This document shows positions 1 to 9,459 of a DNA stretch of 64,000 nucleotides, one piece after another (positions within the stretch are counted from its first letter, which is position 1; the number at the start of each line of letters is the position of its first letter). The notes under the pieces were generated by a model, which was not told the DNA's origin, made no database searches, and worked only from the letters and a program-made list of their open reading frames with translations. The stretch comes from RPQJ01 sp963732415. Lineage in GTDB: Bacteria > Pseudomonadota > Gammaproteobacteria > Steroidobacterales > Steroidobacteraceae. Made by a program: the position numbers and the translations under genes. The DNA lies in contig CAVSZK010000009.1 in assembly GCA_963732415.1 (NCBI GenBank), positions 219,996-283,995 on the forward strand, in the 5' to 3' direction.

Positions 1-884
1 CAGCACATGGGCGTTCGCTCAGGAAACTGGCGGCTATCAAGGCCAAATTTTCCAGCCAGGGCGTCGAGGCCATTTTCATGCCAACCGCTCATCCGGGTCA
101 TGGCAAGGAGTTGGTCGCAGACGCCGAACTTTCAGGTTTTGACGGCCTGGTAGCGGCGGGTGGCGATGGCACCGTATTTGAAGTCCTGAATGGTCTTTAC
201 GCGCACCCGCGATCTGAGCGCATACCACTTGGTCTCCTGCCCATCGGCACCGGTAACGCTTTCGCGCGTGAACTGGGGCTTCAATCGGGCGCATGGTCCG
301 ATGCGATTGATATCCTCATGCAGGGTCACACGCGCCAGGTCGATGTTGCGTCCGTGAAATCCGCTGATAAATCCTATTACTTTCTGAATATCGTGTTGAT
401 GGGCTTTTCAGTCGCCGCCAGCTTGACCGGACAGCAACTGAAGTTCCTGGGCGAGACGTCCTACACACTGGCGACCTTGTGGCAGGTATTGAAACTCAAG
501 AGCTATCCTCTCAGGATGGAGATCGATGGCAAAGTTGTACGTAGTGACAATATTTTTGTCGCCATCTCCAACAGCCGCTTTGTCGGCACGAATTTCCTGA
601 TCGCACCCGAAGCGATTATCGATGACGGCTTACTGGACGTGACCATTCTCGGAAAGCTGAAACGCAGTCGTTTGCTCAGGCTTTTTCCAACGATCTATTC
701 CGGACGGCATGTTGAGCAAAAGGAAATCTCTACCCATAAGGCCACCAGCATCAAGATTTGTTCACCGGAAGCCATGCTGCTGGGTCCGGACGGTGAATTC
801 TGCGGTCACTCTCCGGCAGACATACGTTGTCTGCCCCGGGACCTGACGATCTTTTCCGATCCTCGGTTGATCGCAGAACGGTAA
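1..884 (+). CDS. Diacylglycerol kinase / YegS-like lipid kinase, 5' end outside the window
   Basis: The reading frame is open from the window edge (first full codon at base 3), so the N-terminus is missing. The visible part carries the DAGK catalytic signature GGDGTVFEVLNGL near the start, followed by the LPIGTGNAFARELG nucleotide loop, and continues into the beta-rich C-terminal half typical of the family, ending at TAA 882-884. Such kinases phosphorylate diacylglycerol or related lipids with ATP at the inner membrane face. The exact substrate cannot be read from the sequence; YegS-type or sphingosine-kinase-like activity is possible. The gene is followed 65 bp later by an acyltransferase on the same strand, so a shared lipid or envelope role is plausible. 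Confidence 0.85.
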   Translation, partial: AHGRSLRKLAAIKAKFSSQGVEAIFMPTAHPGHGKELVADAELSGFDGLVAAGGDGTVFEVLNGLYAHPRSERIPLGLLPIGTGNAFARELGLQSGAWSDAIDILMQGHTRQVDVASVKSADKSYYFLNIVLMGFSVAASLTGQQLKFLGETSYTLATLWQVLKLKSYPLRMEIDGKVVRSDNIFVAISNSRFVGTNFLIAPEAIIDDGLLDVTILGKLKRSRLLRLFPTIYSGRHVEQKEISTHKATSIKICSPEAMLLGPDGEFCGHSPADIRCLPRDLTIFSDPRLIAER

Positions 885-949
885 GAATATGGTTAACTAA
901 CCTGTATCGCGAGGATCCCCTGGTCCTTGCTGCCAGGAGGCCAGCTCGC

Positions 950-1762
950 ATGACCAACATCCACTCGACCGCCATTGTCGAAGACGGCGCCGAGATCCAT
1001 GAGTCGGCCCTGGTTGGCCCGTTCTCGATCATTGAGTCCGGGGCCGTCGTCGGCGCTGGCTGCCAGATCGAAAGCCATGTTCGAATCTACAGCGCCACGC
1101 GACTTGGGCGAAACAATCACATCAGCCACGGAGCGACCATCGGTTGTGCGCCACAGGATCTCTCCTACACGTCTGAAAACGGAAGGCCCCTGACCATCGG
1201 TGACGACAATGTCTTCCGGGAGGGTGTGAATATCAGCCGCGGAGTGAAGACCGAGCAGGGAACCTGCATCGGCAACCACAACTACCTGATGGCCTGGACT
1301 CATATCGGTCACGACTGTGTCCTGGGCGACCACAATACCTTCGTCAACGCTGCCGGCCTGGCCGGTCACGTCGAAGTCGAACATCATGTTTTCGTCTCTG
1401 GAAATTCTGCGACGCACCAATTCTGCCGCCTGGGCGCCTATTCGATGATCGCGGGCAAGAGCGGAATCTCCCAGGACGTGCCGCCCTTCGTAACAGTCGA
1501 TGGCCACCGAGCCGAAATCATCGGCCTCAACACCGTGGGACTGCGACGCAATGGCTTCAACCAGGCGCAACGAACCTCGATCAAGCAGGCCTACTGGACA
1601 ATTTACAAATCGGGACTGAAGCTCATGGAGGCACTCGAAAAGCTAAGGGCGGGCGATCCGACCGAGGAGGTTCAGAGCATCGTCCGTTTCGTGGAAGCCA
1701 GCAGCCGCGGATTGGTTTCCCATCGCCTTTCTGCCCACAGGCCTGGCGTCGCCATTAATTGA
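950..1762 (+). CDS. LpxA-family UDP-GlcNAc acyltransferase (left-handed beta-helix), likely paralogue
   Basis: A 270-residue hexapeptide-repeat protein, close to the usual LpxA length of about 262. LpxA moves a hydroxyacyl chain from ACP to UDP-GlcNAc in lipid A synthesis. The start at 950 is favoured over upstream in-frame codons because AGGAGG lies at 935-940. His118, His121 (THIGHDC), His140 (LAGH) and His156 (THQFC) match the four histidines of E. coli LpxA, including catalytic His125. The Lys in the E. coli motif QDLKY is Ser72 here (QDLSY), and IHRG is ISRG. The C-terminal helical part (GLRRNGF 197-203) is present. The gene is not beside fabZ, lpxD or lpxB, so this may be a second, specialised LpxA. 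Confidence 0.8.
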   Translation: MTNIHSTAIVEDGAEIHESALVGPFSIIESGAVVGAGCQIESHVRIYSATRLGRNNHISHGATIGCAPQDLSYTSENGRPLTIGDDNVFREGVNISRGVKTEQGTCIGNHNYLMAWTHIGHDCVLGDHNTFVNAAGLAGHVEVEHHVFVSGNSATHQFCRLGAYSMIAGKSGISQDVPPFVTVDGHRAEIIGLNTVGLRRNGFNQAQRTSIKQAYWTIYKSGLKLMEALEKLRAGDPTEEVQSIVRFVEASSRGLVSHRLSAHRPGVAIN

Positions 1763-1908
1763 GGCCAGGACCCACGGAGGCGGAGCGCCAGCAGATCGAC
1801 GCCCCACCCGGCCGAGCCTATCCCGAGACTGAAGCCAGGAAGCGGGTCCCAGGGGCAGGGGTTCCGCACGCTCGAGTAAAAGATCCGCTGCAGCGAGCGA
1901 CCCGATCG

Positions 1909-1931
1909 CGATCATGACAAGGGTATGATCG
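1909..1931. promoter_or_regulatory. Inverted repeat upstream of folE
   Basis: CGATCAT at 1909-1915 is exactly inverted as ATGATCG at 1925-1931 around a 9-nt spacer, ending 35 bp before the folE start. Its size and place fit a repressor or activator operator. The binding protein is unknown. Confidence 0.4.
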
Positions 1932-1966
1932 GATCTCTTCCCTGAACGAGTCACCTGTCGGGTTCA

Positions 1967-2680
1967 ATGAGCGATCAAATCCCACCGCCGCCGGACCTTG
2001 CGCACTTGCCAGTGTCGGCCCGGATCCGCGCCCGGATCCAGGCAGCGCGACGGCGATTCCATGCGAACGACAACATCGCCGACTTCCTGCTCCAGGGCGA
2101 ACTCGAGGAGTTGCTCGTCGAGGTCGAAGGCAGGATGAAAGGCGTCCTGGAGAGCCTGGTGATCGACACCGAGGGCGATCACAACACGCAGGACACCGCG
2201 CGCCGGGTAGCCAAGATGTACCTGACTGAAGTGTTCCGAGGGCGCTATGTAAGCGCGCCGGCGGTCACGGAATTCCCGAACGCGGAGCACCTGAACGAAC
2301 TCATGATCGTCGGCCCGATCACGGTCCGCAGCGCTTGCAGTCACCACTTCTGCCCGATCCTTGGCCGCCTGTGGGTAGGAATCATGCCGAACGAGCACTC
2401 GAACCTGATCGGGCTGTCCAAGTACTCCCGTCTCGCGGAGTGGATCATGGGTCGTCCCCAGATCCAGGAAGAAGCGATCGCCCAGATGGCCGACTTGCTC
2501 ATGAACAAGGTGAGCCCCGACGGGTTGGCGGTGGTGATGGAAGCCGACCACTTCTGCATGCACTGGCGTGGCGTCAAGGACGACAAGACCAAGATGGTGA
2601 ACAGCGTAATGCGCGGTTCGTTCCTGAAAGACCCGACGCTGCGCCGCGAATTCCTCTCCCTCATCAGCCTGACCGACTGA
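1967..2680 (+). CDS. folE: GTP cyclohydrolase I (FolE)
   Basis: FolE converts GTP to 7,8-dihydroneopterin triphosphate, the first step to folate or tetrahydropterin, in the cytoplasm. The 237-residue protein has the zinc and active-site motif CSHHFCP (Cys124, His127), the third ligand Cys197 in FCMHWRG, and the family blocks VGIMP and GLSKYSRL. The N-terminal 50 residues are a variable helical extension. It is followed 7 bp later by a BLUF photoreceptor gene, so the two are probably co-transcribed. In other proteobacteria folE copies next to photoreceptors or photolyases belong to light-induced regulons that supply pterin. That role is inferred here from context. Confidence 0.95.
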   Translation: MSDQIPPPPDLAHLPVSARIRARIQAARRRFHANDNIADFLLQGELEELLVEVEGRMKGVLESLVIDTEGDHNTQDTARRVAKMYLTEVFRGRYVSAPAVTEFPNAEHLNELMIVGPITVRSACSHHFCPILGRLWVGIMPNEHSNLIGLSKYSRLAEWIMGRPQIQEEAIAQMADLLMNKVSPDGLAVVMEADHFCMHWRGVKDDKTKMVNSVMRGSFLKDPTLRREFLSLISLTD

Positions 2681-2687
2681 GGCCACC

Positions 2688-3116
2688 ATGCTCGTCCGCC
2701 TTCTCTACGCCAGCCGCGCCACCAGTCAGCCCAGTACCGCCGTGCAGGATTCCATCCTCGAGCAGTCACGGGCTCACAATCCCAGGCTCGGCATCACCGG
2801 CGTGCTGTGCTTCAGCGACGAGCTGTTCATCCAGGTGCTGGAAGGCGGCCGCGACGAGGTCTGCGAGCTGTACAACACGATCGCGCGGGACGACCGCCAC
2901 CAGAACGTGCGAATCCTCAGCTTCGAGGAAATCCGCGAACGACGATTCGGCAACTGGACCATGGGGCAGGTCAACCTCGCCAAGGTCAATCCGTCGCTGC
3001 TCCTGAAGTACGGTGAGCGGGCCGAATTGAACCCCTTCATCTGCTCTGGCCACGCCTCGATGGCGCTGCTCGAAGAGCTGATCGCGACCGCGCTGGTCGG
3101 GAGTCGCGGCAGCTGA
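2688..3116 (+). CDS. BLUF-domain blue-light photoreceptor (stand-alone)
   Basis: The 142-residue protein is a single BLUF domain with a short C-terminal helix region, so it probably signals by protein contact rather than through a fused enzyme. The FAD-binding and photocycle residues known from AppA are all in place: Tyr7 (LLYAS), Asn31, Gln49 (FIQVLEG), Trp90 and Met92 (WTMG). No EAL, GGDEF or cyclase domain is attached. The start ATG sits 7 bp after the folE stop with a GAGG just upstream. Its partner is not evident. The convergent SRPBCC-SDR gene is a candidate member of the same light response. Confidence 0.93.
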   Translation: MLVRLLYASRATSQPSTAVQDSILEQSRAHNPRLGITGVLCFSDELFIQVLEGGRDEVCELYNTIARDDRHQNVRILSFEEIRERRFGNWTMGQVNLAKVNPSLLLKYGERAELNPFICSGHASMALLEELIATALVGSRGS

Positions 3117-3201
3117 GGGCCAGCCTCCCCGTCCGTCCACGACGCAGGGTGACGTTTGTGGTGTCGACCTCCTGTATGCCTAGGGGCAATGCGGACCGGC
3201 G

Positions 3202-4605
3202 CTAGACGAACGCAGCGAGCGCCTTCAGCAATTCCCGCCGCTCGGCCGGCGTTTCGCGAGTGCCGGGCAAGACGTGCTGCGCATGCGGTCGGCGATCGAG
3301 CCAGAACTCGCCACTGACCTTGCCGGCCTCCGTGGCTGCCGCCAGCCAGACGATGGTGTCGGCGCCCTCTTCCGGAGTGCGCAACACCCGCTCCGTGACT
3401 CGATGGAACTCCGGCAGCCCCTCCACCACCCCCGGCGTGTCGGCCCAACCCGGGTGCATGGCGTTGACCACGATGCTGTCCTCCGCCCAGCGACGCGCCC
3501 ATTCCTCGGTCAGGATCATCAGTCCGCGCTTGGCGCGCGCATAGGCGACCGACCCGGAGTAGGTACCTTTATTGCTCTGCAGGTCGTCGACGTGGATCTT
3601 CTGCGTGTACATCCCGCCCGAGAGCACGTTGACCACGCGCGCGACGCCATGCTTACCGGCCGCCTTCTTGAGCAACGGATGCAAGTGAGAGCTAAGCATG
3701 TACGGGCTCAGCAGCAGCAGCGCAAAGCTCTTCTCGAGGCCCTCAGCCGTTTCCTCGCGGGGATTGATCAGCATCCCGGCATTGTTGACCAGCACATCGA
3801 TCGCCCTGCCCTTCTTCAGCAGGCGGGCGGCCAAAGCCCTGACTTCCTCGAGCATGCTGAGATCGGCGATCTCGACGTGGATCCGCTTGTTTCCGGACCG
3901 GCGCTCGAGATCCTTCGCGACGCGTTTCGCCTTGCCCGCATCGCGCGCGACGAGTGTCAGCTCCGCTCCGCGCGCCGCGAGGACCTCTGCGGTCGCAAGT
4001 CCCAACCCAGAGGTCGCTCCCGTGATAACGATGTGGCGATCGCGCAGATACGCCGACACGGGGTTCCAATGCCTGCGCGCCGATCTGTAGCCGAAGCGGG
4101 TGAAGCCGAGCATGCCGGGCACGAGCAGCTTGTCGGACAGCGCGGTACCCCAGGTGGCACGGGGCGGGTCGAGCCGGTCCTCGAGCGCCCGCTTCATGCC
4201 GGCCATGGCGCTCTTGCCGACACGATCCATCACTCCCGGGAACATCTTTGCCAGGCGGGCCAGTGGCGCAACGAAGTCGAAGGTCGCGACGTAGCGGACT
4301 CGCGTGCCGCCAGCGGTCCGCTTGAAGAATATCTCTTCCCGCGCCGTGAAGGGCTTCGAATCAACCGTCATCAGCAGGCGACGATCCGTCTCCCACTCGA
4401 CCACGGTGTAGCGCAGCGAAAAGCCCGCCTTCATGTCGACCCGGAACTCGCTGCCCACGCCAAGCGGGCCTTCGGTCGAGCGCTGGCCGCGCGCCACGGC
4501 CGGGTCCCATTCCTCGATGCGGGAGAACTCGGAGATGTAGGCAAACACTTCGCGCAGCGGCCGCTGCACTTCGATGGTCTCGTCAAGCTGGATCGTGCTG
4601 GTCAT
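3202..4605 (-). CDS. SRPBCC (START-like) domain fused to short-chain dehydrogenase
   Basis: The 467-residue protein has two parts. Residues 1-150 resemble SRPBCC/polyketide-cyclase lipid-binding proteins. Residues 190-440 are a DHRS12-like SDR with TGATSGLG (195-202), NNAG (274-277), catalytic Ser329 and YARAK (355-359), so the dehydrogenase looks competent with NAD(P)H. The fusion suggests that the first domain presents a hydrophobic substrate to the second. SRPBCC and SDR genes occur in light-induced LitR-type gene sets with folE and photolyase, which fits its place opposite folE and the BLUF gene. The substrate is unknown. Confidence 0.85.
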   Translation of the reverse strand: MTSTIQLDETIEVQRPLREVFAYISEFSRIEEWDPAVARGQRSTEGPLGVGSEFRVDMKAGFSLRYTVVEWETDRRLLMTVDSKPFTAREEIFFKRTAGGTRVRYVATFDFVAPLARLAKMFPGVMDRVGKSAMAGMKRALEDRLDPPRATWGTALSDKLLVPGMLGFTRFGYRSARRHWNPVSAYLRDRHIVITGATSGLGLATAEVLAARGAELTLVARDAGKAKRVAKDLERRSGNKRIHVEIADLSMLEEVRALAARLLKKGRAIDVLVNNAGMLINPREETAEGLEKSFALLLLSPYMLSSHLHPLLKKAAGKHGVARVVNVLSGGMYTQKIHVDDLQSNKGTYSGSVAYARAKRGLMILTEEWARRWAEDSIVVNAMHPGWADTPGVVEGLPEFHRVTERVLRTPEEGADTIVWLAAATEAGKVSGEFWLDRRPHAQHVLPGTRETPAERRELLKALAAFV

Positions 4606-4773
4606 GTTCGTCTCGCGAAGAGGGAAAGGCGGCGGGCGCCTGTGCAGGTACCCTGCCTGTTCGGGAATCGACTGCCTTTCATGGTGCTCTCCGCGGTCGT
4701 CCGAGAACGCCGGAAAACACCCTGGTCGACGGCATTCCCGCTCTTCAGAGAGACAATAGTTAACTTTTCAGCA

Positions 4774-4800
4774 CCGGGCGGACGCTCAGCATCCGCCCGG
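4774..4800 (-). terminator. Possible terminator after the di-haem peroxidase gene
   Basis: CCGGGCGGA (4774-4782) pairs perfectly with TCCGCCCGG (4792-4800) across a 9-nt loop, 27 bp beyond the stop of the minus-strand peroxidase gene. There is no clear U-run after the stem, so termination strength is uncertain. Confidence 0.5.
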
Positions 4801-4826
4801 CGTACTCATGCACCGCAGGACCGGCC

Positions 4827-5867
<1,041 letters not shown>

Positions 5868-5984
5868 GGTATGGCTCCCAGCAAGCGGACTGAATGTCAG
5901 CACGCTAGACCAATTGCCGTCGCCCGATAAGTCGGAAAAGTACCGAATCCCTCAGGCCGGTTGCGGCGGACCGACGACGCGCAG

Positions 5985-6060
5985 GGCGGCAGGGAGTCCG
6001 ATGGTCACGCCGTAAACAGCAAGAGATTCATGAAGTTGGAAGTGGCGGCCAGGAACGGGC
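5985..6060 (-). repeat. tRNA-Phe-flank repeat, copy R1 (partial)
   Basis: The + strand reads agtccgatggtcacgccg and then gttggaagtggcggccagg, which aligns with the better copies at 42.2 and 49.2 kb. Read on the minus strand it is the last bases of the tRNA acceptor stem, CCA-like end and downstream flank. The T-arm is already lost. It lies just downstream of the minus-strand CFI-box gene. Confidence 0.5.
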
Positions 6061-6085
6061 TGAGTCGGCGCGTCCCGGCCCATGG

Positions 6086-7264
6086 TTACCGTGCAACTCG
6101 CCGGCGCTGCAGGCGCCATGTGAGTAGCAGGATGATCGCAAGCGCTACGATCACCAGCGCGCTCCGCGGATAAACGATGGTCAAGACCACCGGTGTCAGT
6201 AGTACGCGGGTGGCGAATCTGAGCGGGGGGCGCGCCGCGATCAATGCGGCCAGTGGTGGCGAATGCCGGTAATAGAAACGTATGAATGCACGACCCAGTT
6301 CAGTCCGTTGCAGATAGCGGTCGCGGAATTTCCGCAACGCGACGACATGTGGTTCCAGGGCAGAACCGTACGCGGCGGTCGCAATGAAACAACCGGCTCC
6401 CACGTTACCGATGTTGCCGACATCGACAGAGCAGTCGCTGAAGGCCGGGAGACCCAGCTCGTCCTCGTCCAGATTGTTGCTTGTCGCGTAATCGGTATCC
6501 GCGCTCGACACGGCGAAGGTCATGGTCAGAAATCGTGTGGTCGTGTTCCGAAAATCATCGGACACGGCCAGCAGCTTGACGGTGGCACCGGCGGCGACGG
6601 TGGCGATCGTGCAGCGCAGACCCGAGCAGCCGGTACTGGTGAAATGCAGCCCGGGGGCAATCGCTGGATCCTGGCTCATGTCGACGATCACATCGTGCGC
6701 ATCGTCGGGTCCGGCGTTGGCCACGTAAACAGTCGTCTCGAGGTGGCGGGTGGCATCGCAAGGGGGCCAGGTCATCGTGTCGCCGTTTATCGACAGGTCT
6801 ACACAGACGACATTCGCTGACGTCCGAACGGCGGCGACCGCGCGGTTGTTAGACTTCTGCGTGTCGAGGAGATCGTTCGTCTCAGCGAAATTTGCGCTGC
6901 AGGGCGGTTGGACGGGCGCGACGACAATCGCCGGAATGACCAGCAGCGCGGTGGCTCCTGGACTCATGTCGCCCACGGTCCATGCGCCGGTGGCCGCATC
7001 GTACGAGCCGACGCTGGTGAATGCGGCCATGCCCGCCGGTATGGCGAGTTCCGCGGACAACTGGTTGGTCACAATGACGGCAGTCGCCGGATCGACGCCG
7101 ACATTGTTCAGCGTGACGGTGAATTGAACCGGTTGTCCGGGTCCGGGCACCGGGACATCGACGGACATGCTGAGCGCGAGGTCCGGCGCCGCCAGGACCA
7201 GTGTTGGAAACAGCGCGAGGAACACCGTCGCGAAGAGGGTTCGCACGCTGGCTGCACGTGTCAT
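6086..7264 (-). CDS. Exported DUF11/CARDB-like repeat protein with CFI-box C-terminal domain
   Basis: The 392-residue protein has a signal peptide (1-26), two immunoglobulin-like DUF11/CARDB-type repeats (about 30-120 and 155-265) and a C-terminal CFI-box module: CFIATAAYGS at 292-301, then the HVVALRKFRDRYL and YYRHSPPLA blocks, then one or two hydrophobic helices (about 350-385) and an Arg-rich end. CFI-box domains sit at the ends of surface proteins and may act in sorting or membrane retention; their function is not settled. A GAGG lies upstream of the ATG. It neighbours the PKD/cytochrome protein on the same strand, which also ends in a sorting-type tail. Confidence 0.75.
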   Translation of the reverse strand: MTRAASVRTLFATVFLALFPTLVLAAPDLALSMSVDVPVPGPGQPVQFTVTLNNVGVDPATAVIVTNQLSAELAIPAGMAAFTSVGSYDAATGAWTVGDMSPGATALLVIPAIVVAPVQPPCSANFAETNDLLDTQKSNNRAVAAVRTSANVVCVDLSINGDTMTWPPCDATRHLETTVYVANAGPDDAHDVIVDMSQDPAIAPGLHFTSTGCSGLRCTIATVAAGATVKLLAVSDDFRNTTTRFLTMTFAVSSADTDYATSNNLDEDELGLPAFSDCSVDVGNIGNVGAGCFIATAAYGSALEPHVVALRKFRDRYLQRTELGRAFIRFYYRHSPPLAALIAARPPLRFATRVLLTPVVLTIVYPRSALVIVALAIILLLTWRLQRRRVAR

Positions 7265-7414
7265 GTTCGGCTGGCCTCGCGACGGTTAATGGATGCTTTG
7301 AATCCCGTCCGTGCGAACTTCTGACGGCGATTCTGCACCGCACGCGTTCCGGATGCACGCTTCGTTGCGCGGACGGCTACATCTCACCCGTTCGGTCAGC
7401 GCTGGTTGCGCAGT

Positions 7415-9199
7415 TCAACCAACGGCTTGCTCACGCCGCCGCCGCCACCCACGGAACAGGCCCAGGGTGAGCAGTCCGAGCAGGGTCGTACCGCTGGTGT
7501 TGCCGCCTCCGCCACCACCACCGCCGTCGCCATCGCTGTCGTCCGACGTGCCGCTGCCGAGGAAGGACGCCGTCAACTGGATGTCCGAAGCCGACAGGCA
7601 ATCGAGGAACTGCATGGCGCTTTTCTCCCGAATGGCATCCGTGATGTCCTTGGCGGTTTCGCCGCGAACGCTCCCACCATTGCGGCCGCCGCGGCCATCG
7701 TTGCCATGGCACCCCGCGCACGTGGAGACGTACAGCTGTTCGCCGGTTGGGGTACGGGAGTCGAGGTAGCCCGCAATGGAGCTGATCTGCGTTGCGGTCA
7801 GCTGCTGGTTGCCGAACGCCACCATGTCGGGCACACCCTGCGGGAACAGGTTCGTCCCGAAAATCGCACCGGTGATTGTGCAGGACCGGGCACCCGCGAC
7901 GCGCTTCGTCCCGGCCAGCGAGGCATCGACGGCCGATCCGCCCCACGGGTCCCCATGGCAATCGGCGCAGTTCGCTGAATACAGGTCTTCACCGGTGTTG
8001 GCTGTCTGGATCGACGCGGATGTCGTCGCGGTTGCCTTGAGGCCCGCATCGTCGGTTACCGACAGTGTCACCGTGTACGTGCCCGGGGCGTTGTAAGCAT
8101 GCGTCGGCTTCGCGCCCGACGCCGTGCCGCCGTCACCGAAGGTCCAGTCGTAGCTGACGATCGAGCCGTCCGGATCCGAGGAAGCGGAGCCGTCGAACGC
8201 CACCGGCGACGCTGTCGTGCCGTTGTAGGGTCCTCCGGCCCTCGCGACCGGCGGCTGCAATCCGGTGCCGTCGGTGACCTGGGCCGTCGTCGATGCCGAG
8301 TTCGTGAGCCCGTCGTTGTCGGTGACCGTCAGCCTCACCGTGTACGACCCGGCCGCCGCGTAGGCATGCATCGATGTAACGCCGGATGCGGTGGCGCCGT
8401 CGCCGAAATTCCACAGGTAGCTGACTACGCTCCCGTCCGGATCGCGGGAGGCGGCGCCATTGAAGCTGATGGCCACGTTGACCGTGCCCGAATAGGGGCC
8501 GCCTGCGTTAGCGACCGGCGGTTGGGTATTGGGCGTCACCGTGACGGTGGTGCTGGCCTGATTGGTTGCCCCGCCGTTGTCGGTCACCGTCAGCGTCACC
8601 GTGAAGGTGCCTGCGGTCGCGTAAGTTGCGCTCGGGGCCGCGCCCGATCCGCTGGTGCCGTTGCCGAAGTTCCAGGCATACGAAGCGATGCTGCCGTCCG
8701 GGTCCCTCGACGCCGACCCGTCCAGGGTCACGGGTGCGCCGACAGCAGCCGAGTACGGGCCGCCGGCATTGGCGACGGGCGGCTGGTTCGACGCGGCCGG
8801 CGGATCCAGCAGGGCCACAGACGCAGGCGGCGTGCGACCGTTGTTGTCGCAGCCGGGGGTGGTCGCGACGCACCAGCCGGGCTGGGCGTTCTTCGTGATC
8901 TCGACCAGGTTGGAATTGCCTTCCTTGTCGGAATCCAGGCTCTCGATGGCAGCCAGGCGCTGGGCGTCGGTGCCGTTGGCCGACCTCAGGTCGCGCCCGT
9001 AGGAATTGAACGTACTGGTCGATCCGCCATGGCACGTATTGGCGCAACCCGCGACCGTATAGGTCGTGGAAGCGGGGTAACGCTGGCTAAAGGAGGAAGC
9101 CAGGCCGGAGGTTGCCGCCGCCGGCGTGATGCCGGCCAGTGCAAGGACGACCAGGCATGCGGAAAAAGCTGCAACTCGGGCGGAATGGGTTGACCACAT
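7415..9199 (-). CDS. Secreted PKD-repeat multihaem cytochrome c protein with GlyGly-CTERM-like tail
   Basis: The start at 9199 has AGGGAGG 9 bp upstream and opens a signal peptide. The 594-residue protein has a putative haem motif CANTCH at 52-57 (a CX3CH form), three PKD domains (about 139-222, 226-309, 315-398) and two cytochrome c domains (CADCH 411-415, CAGCH 494-498). It ends in a Gly-rich run, a hydrophobic helix (TTLLGLLTLGLF) and an RRRR end from about 559. The last part resembles GlyGly-CTERM signals cleaved by rhombosortase. PKD domains often bind polymers or surfaces, so an outer-surface electron-transfer protein is a reasonable inference. Electron partners are unknown. Confidence 0.85.
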   Translation of the reverse strand: MWSTHSARVAAFSACLVVLALAGITPAAATSGLASSFSQRYPASTTYTVAGCANTCHGGSTSTFNSYGRDLRSANGTDAQRLAAIESLDSDKEGNSNLVEITKNAQPGWCVATTPGCDNNGRTPPASVALLDPPAASNQPPVANAGGPYSAAVGAPVTLDGSASRDPDGSIASYAWNFGNGTSGSGAAPSATYATAGTFTVTLTVTDNGGATNQASTTVTVTPNTQPPVANAGGPYSGTVNVAISFNGAASRDPDGSVVSYLWNFGDGATASGVTSMHAYAAAGSYTVRLTVTDNDGLTNSASTTAQVTDGTGLQPPVARAGGPYNGTTASPVAFDGSASSDPDGSIVSYDWTFGDGGTASGAKPTHAYNAPGTYTVTLSVTDDAGLKATATTSASIQTANTGEDLYSANCADCHGDPWGGSAVDASLAGTKRVAGARSCTITGAIFGTNLFPQGVPDMVAFGNQQLTATQISSIAGYLDSRTPTGEQLYVSTCAGCHGNDGRGGRNGGSVRGETAKDITDAIREKSAMQFLDCLSASDIQLTASFLGSGTSDDSDGDGGGGGGGGNTSGTTLLGLLTLGLFRGWRRRREQAVG

Positions 9200-9350
9200 G
9201 ATGAATCGCCTCCCTGATTGTCCAGTCTGGCACGGCAGGTGCGACGGCGAAACCATCGACTCGAACCGGCCAAACGCTAACAGCCACGCATTACCGGCCT
9301 GCGCATGCGGGAACCGCCAGGCCATTCGCCCGCACTACAACCGTTAGACG

Positions 9351-9384
9351 TCGGGACCGGGCAAAATCAATCGCCCGGTCCCGA
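9351..9384. terminator. Perfect 12-bp hairpin, likely terminator
   Basis: TCGGGACCGGGC (9351-9362) is perfectly inverted at 9373-9384 around a 10-nt A/T-rich loop. It lies about 75 bp past the stop of the minus-strand P460-like gene and before the promoter region of the PKD-cytochrome gene. No long U-run follows. Confidence 0.6.
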
Positions 9385-9459
9385 CCAGCCGAACGTCAGC
9401 ACCAGCCCCGTCGCGGCAATCACCGCATGCGCATGCCGGTTGCTGATGGCGAGGCGCGG

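Noticed and set aside
1763..1966. Riboswitch or leader before folE
   Set aside because: Only the inverted repeat at 1909-1931 stands out; no known riboswitch pattern was recognised.
8099..9193. + strand ORF of 364 codons opposite the PKD protein
   Set aside because: Arg-rich shadow of the PKD repeats with no domain signal.
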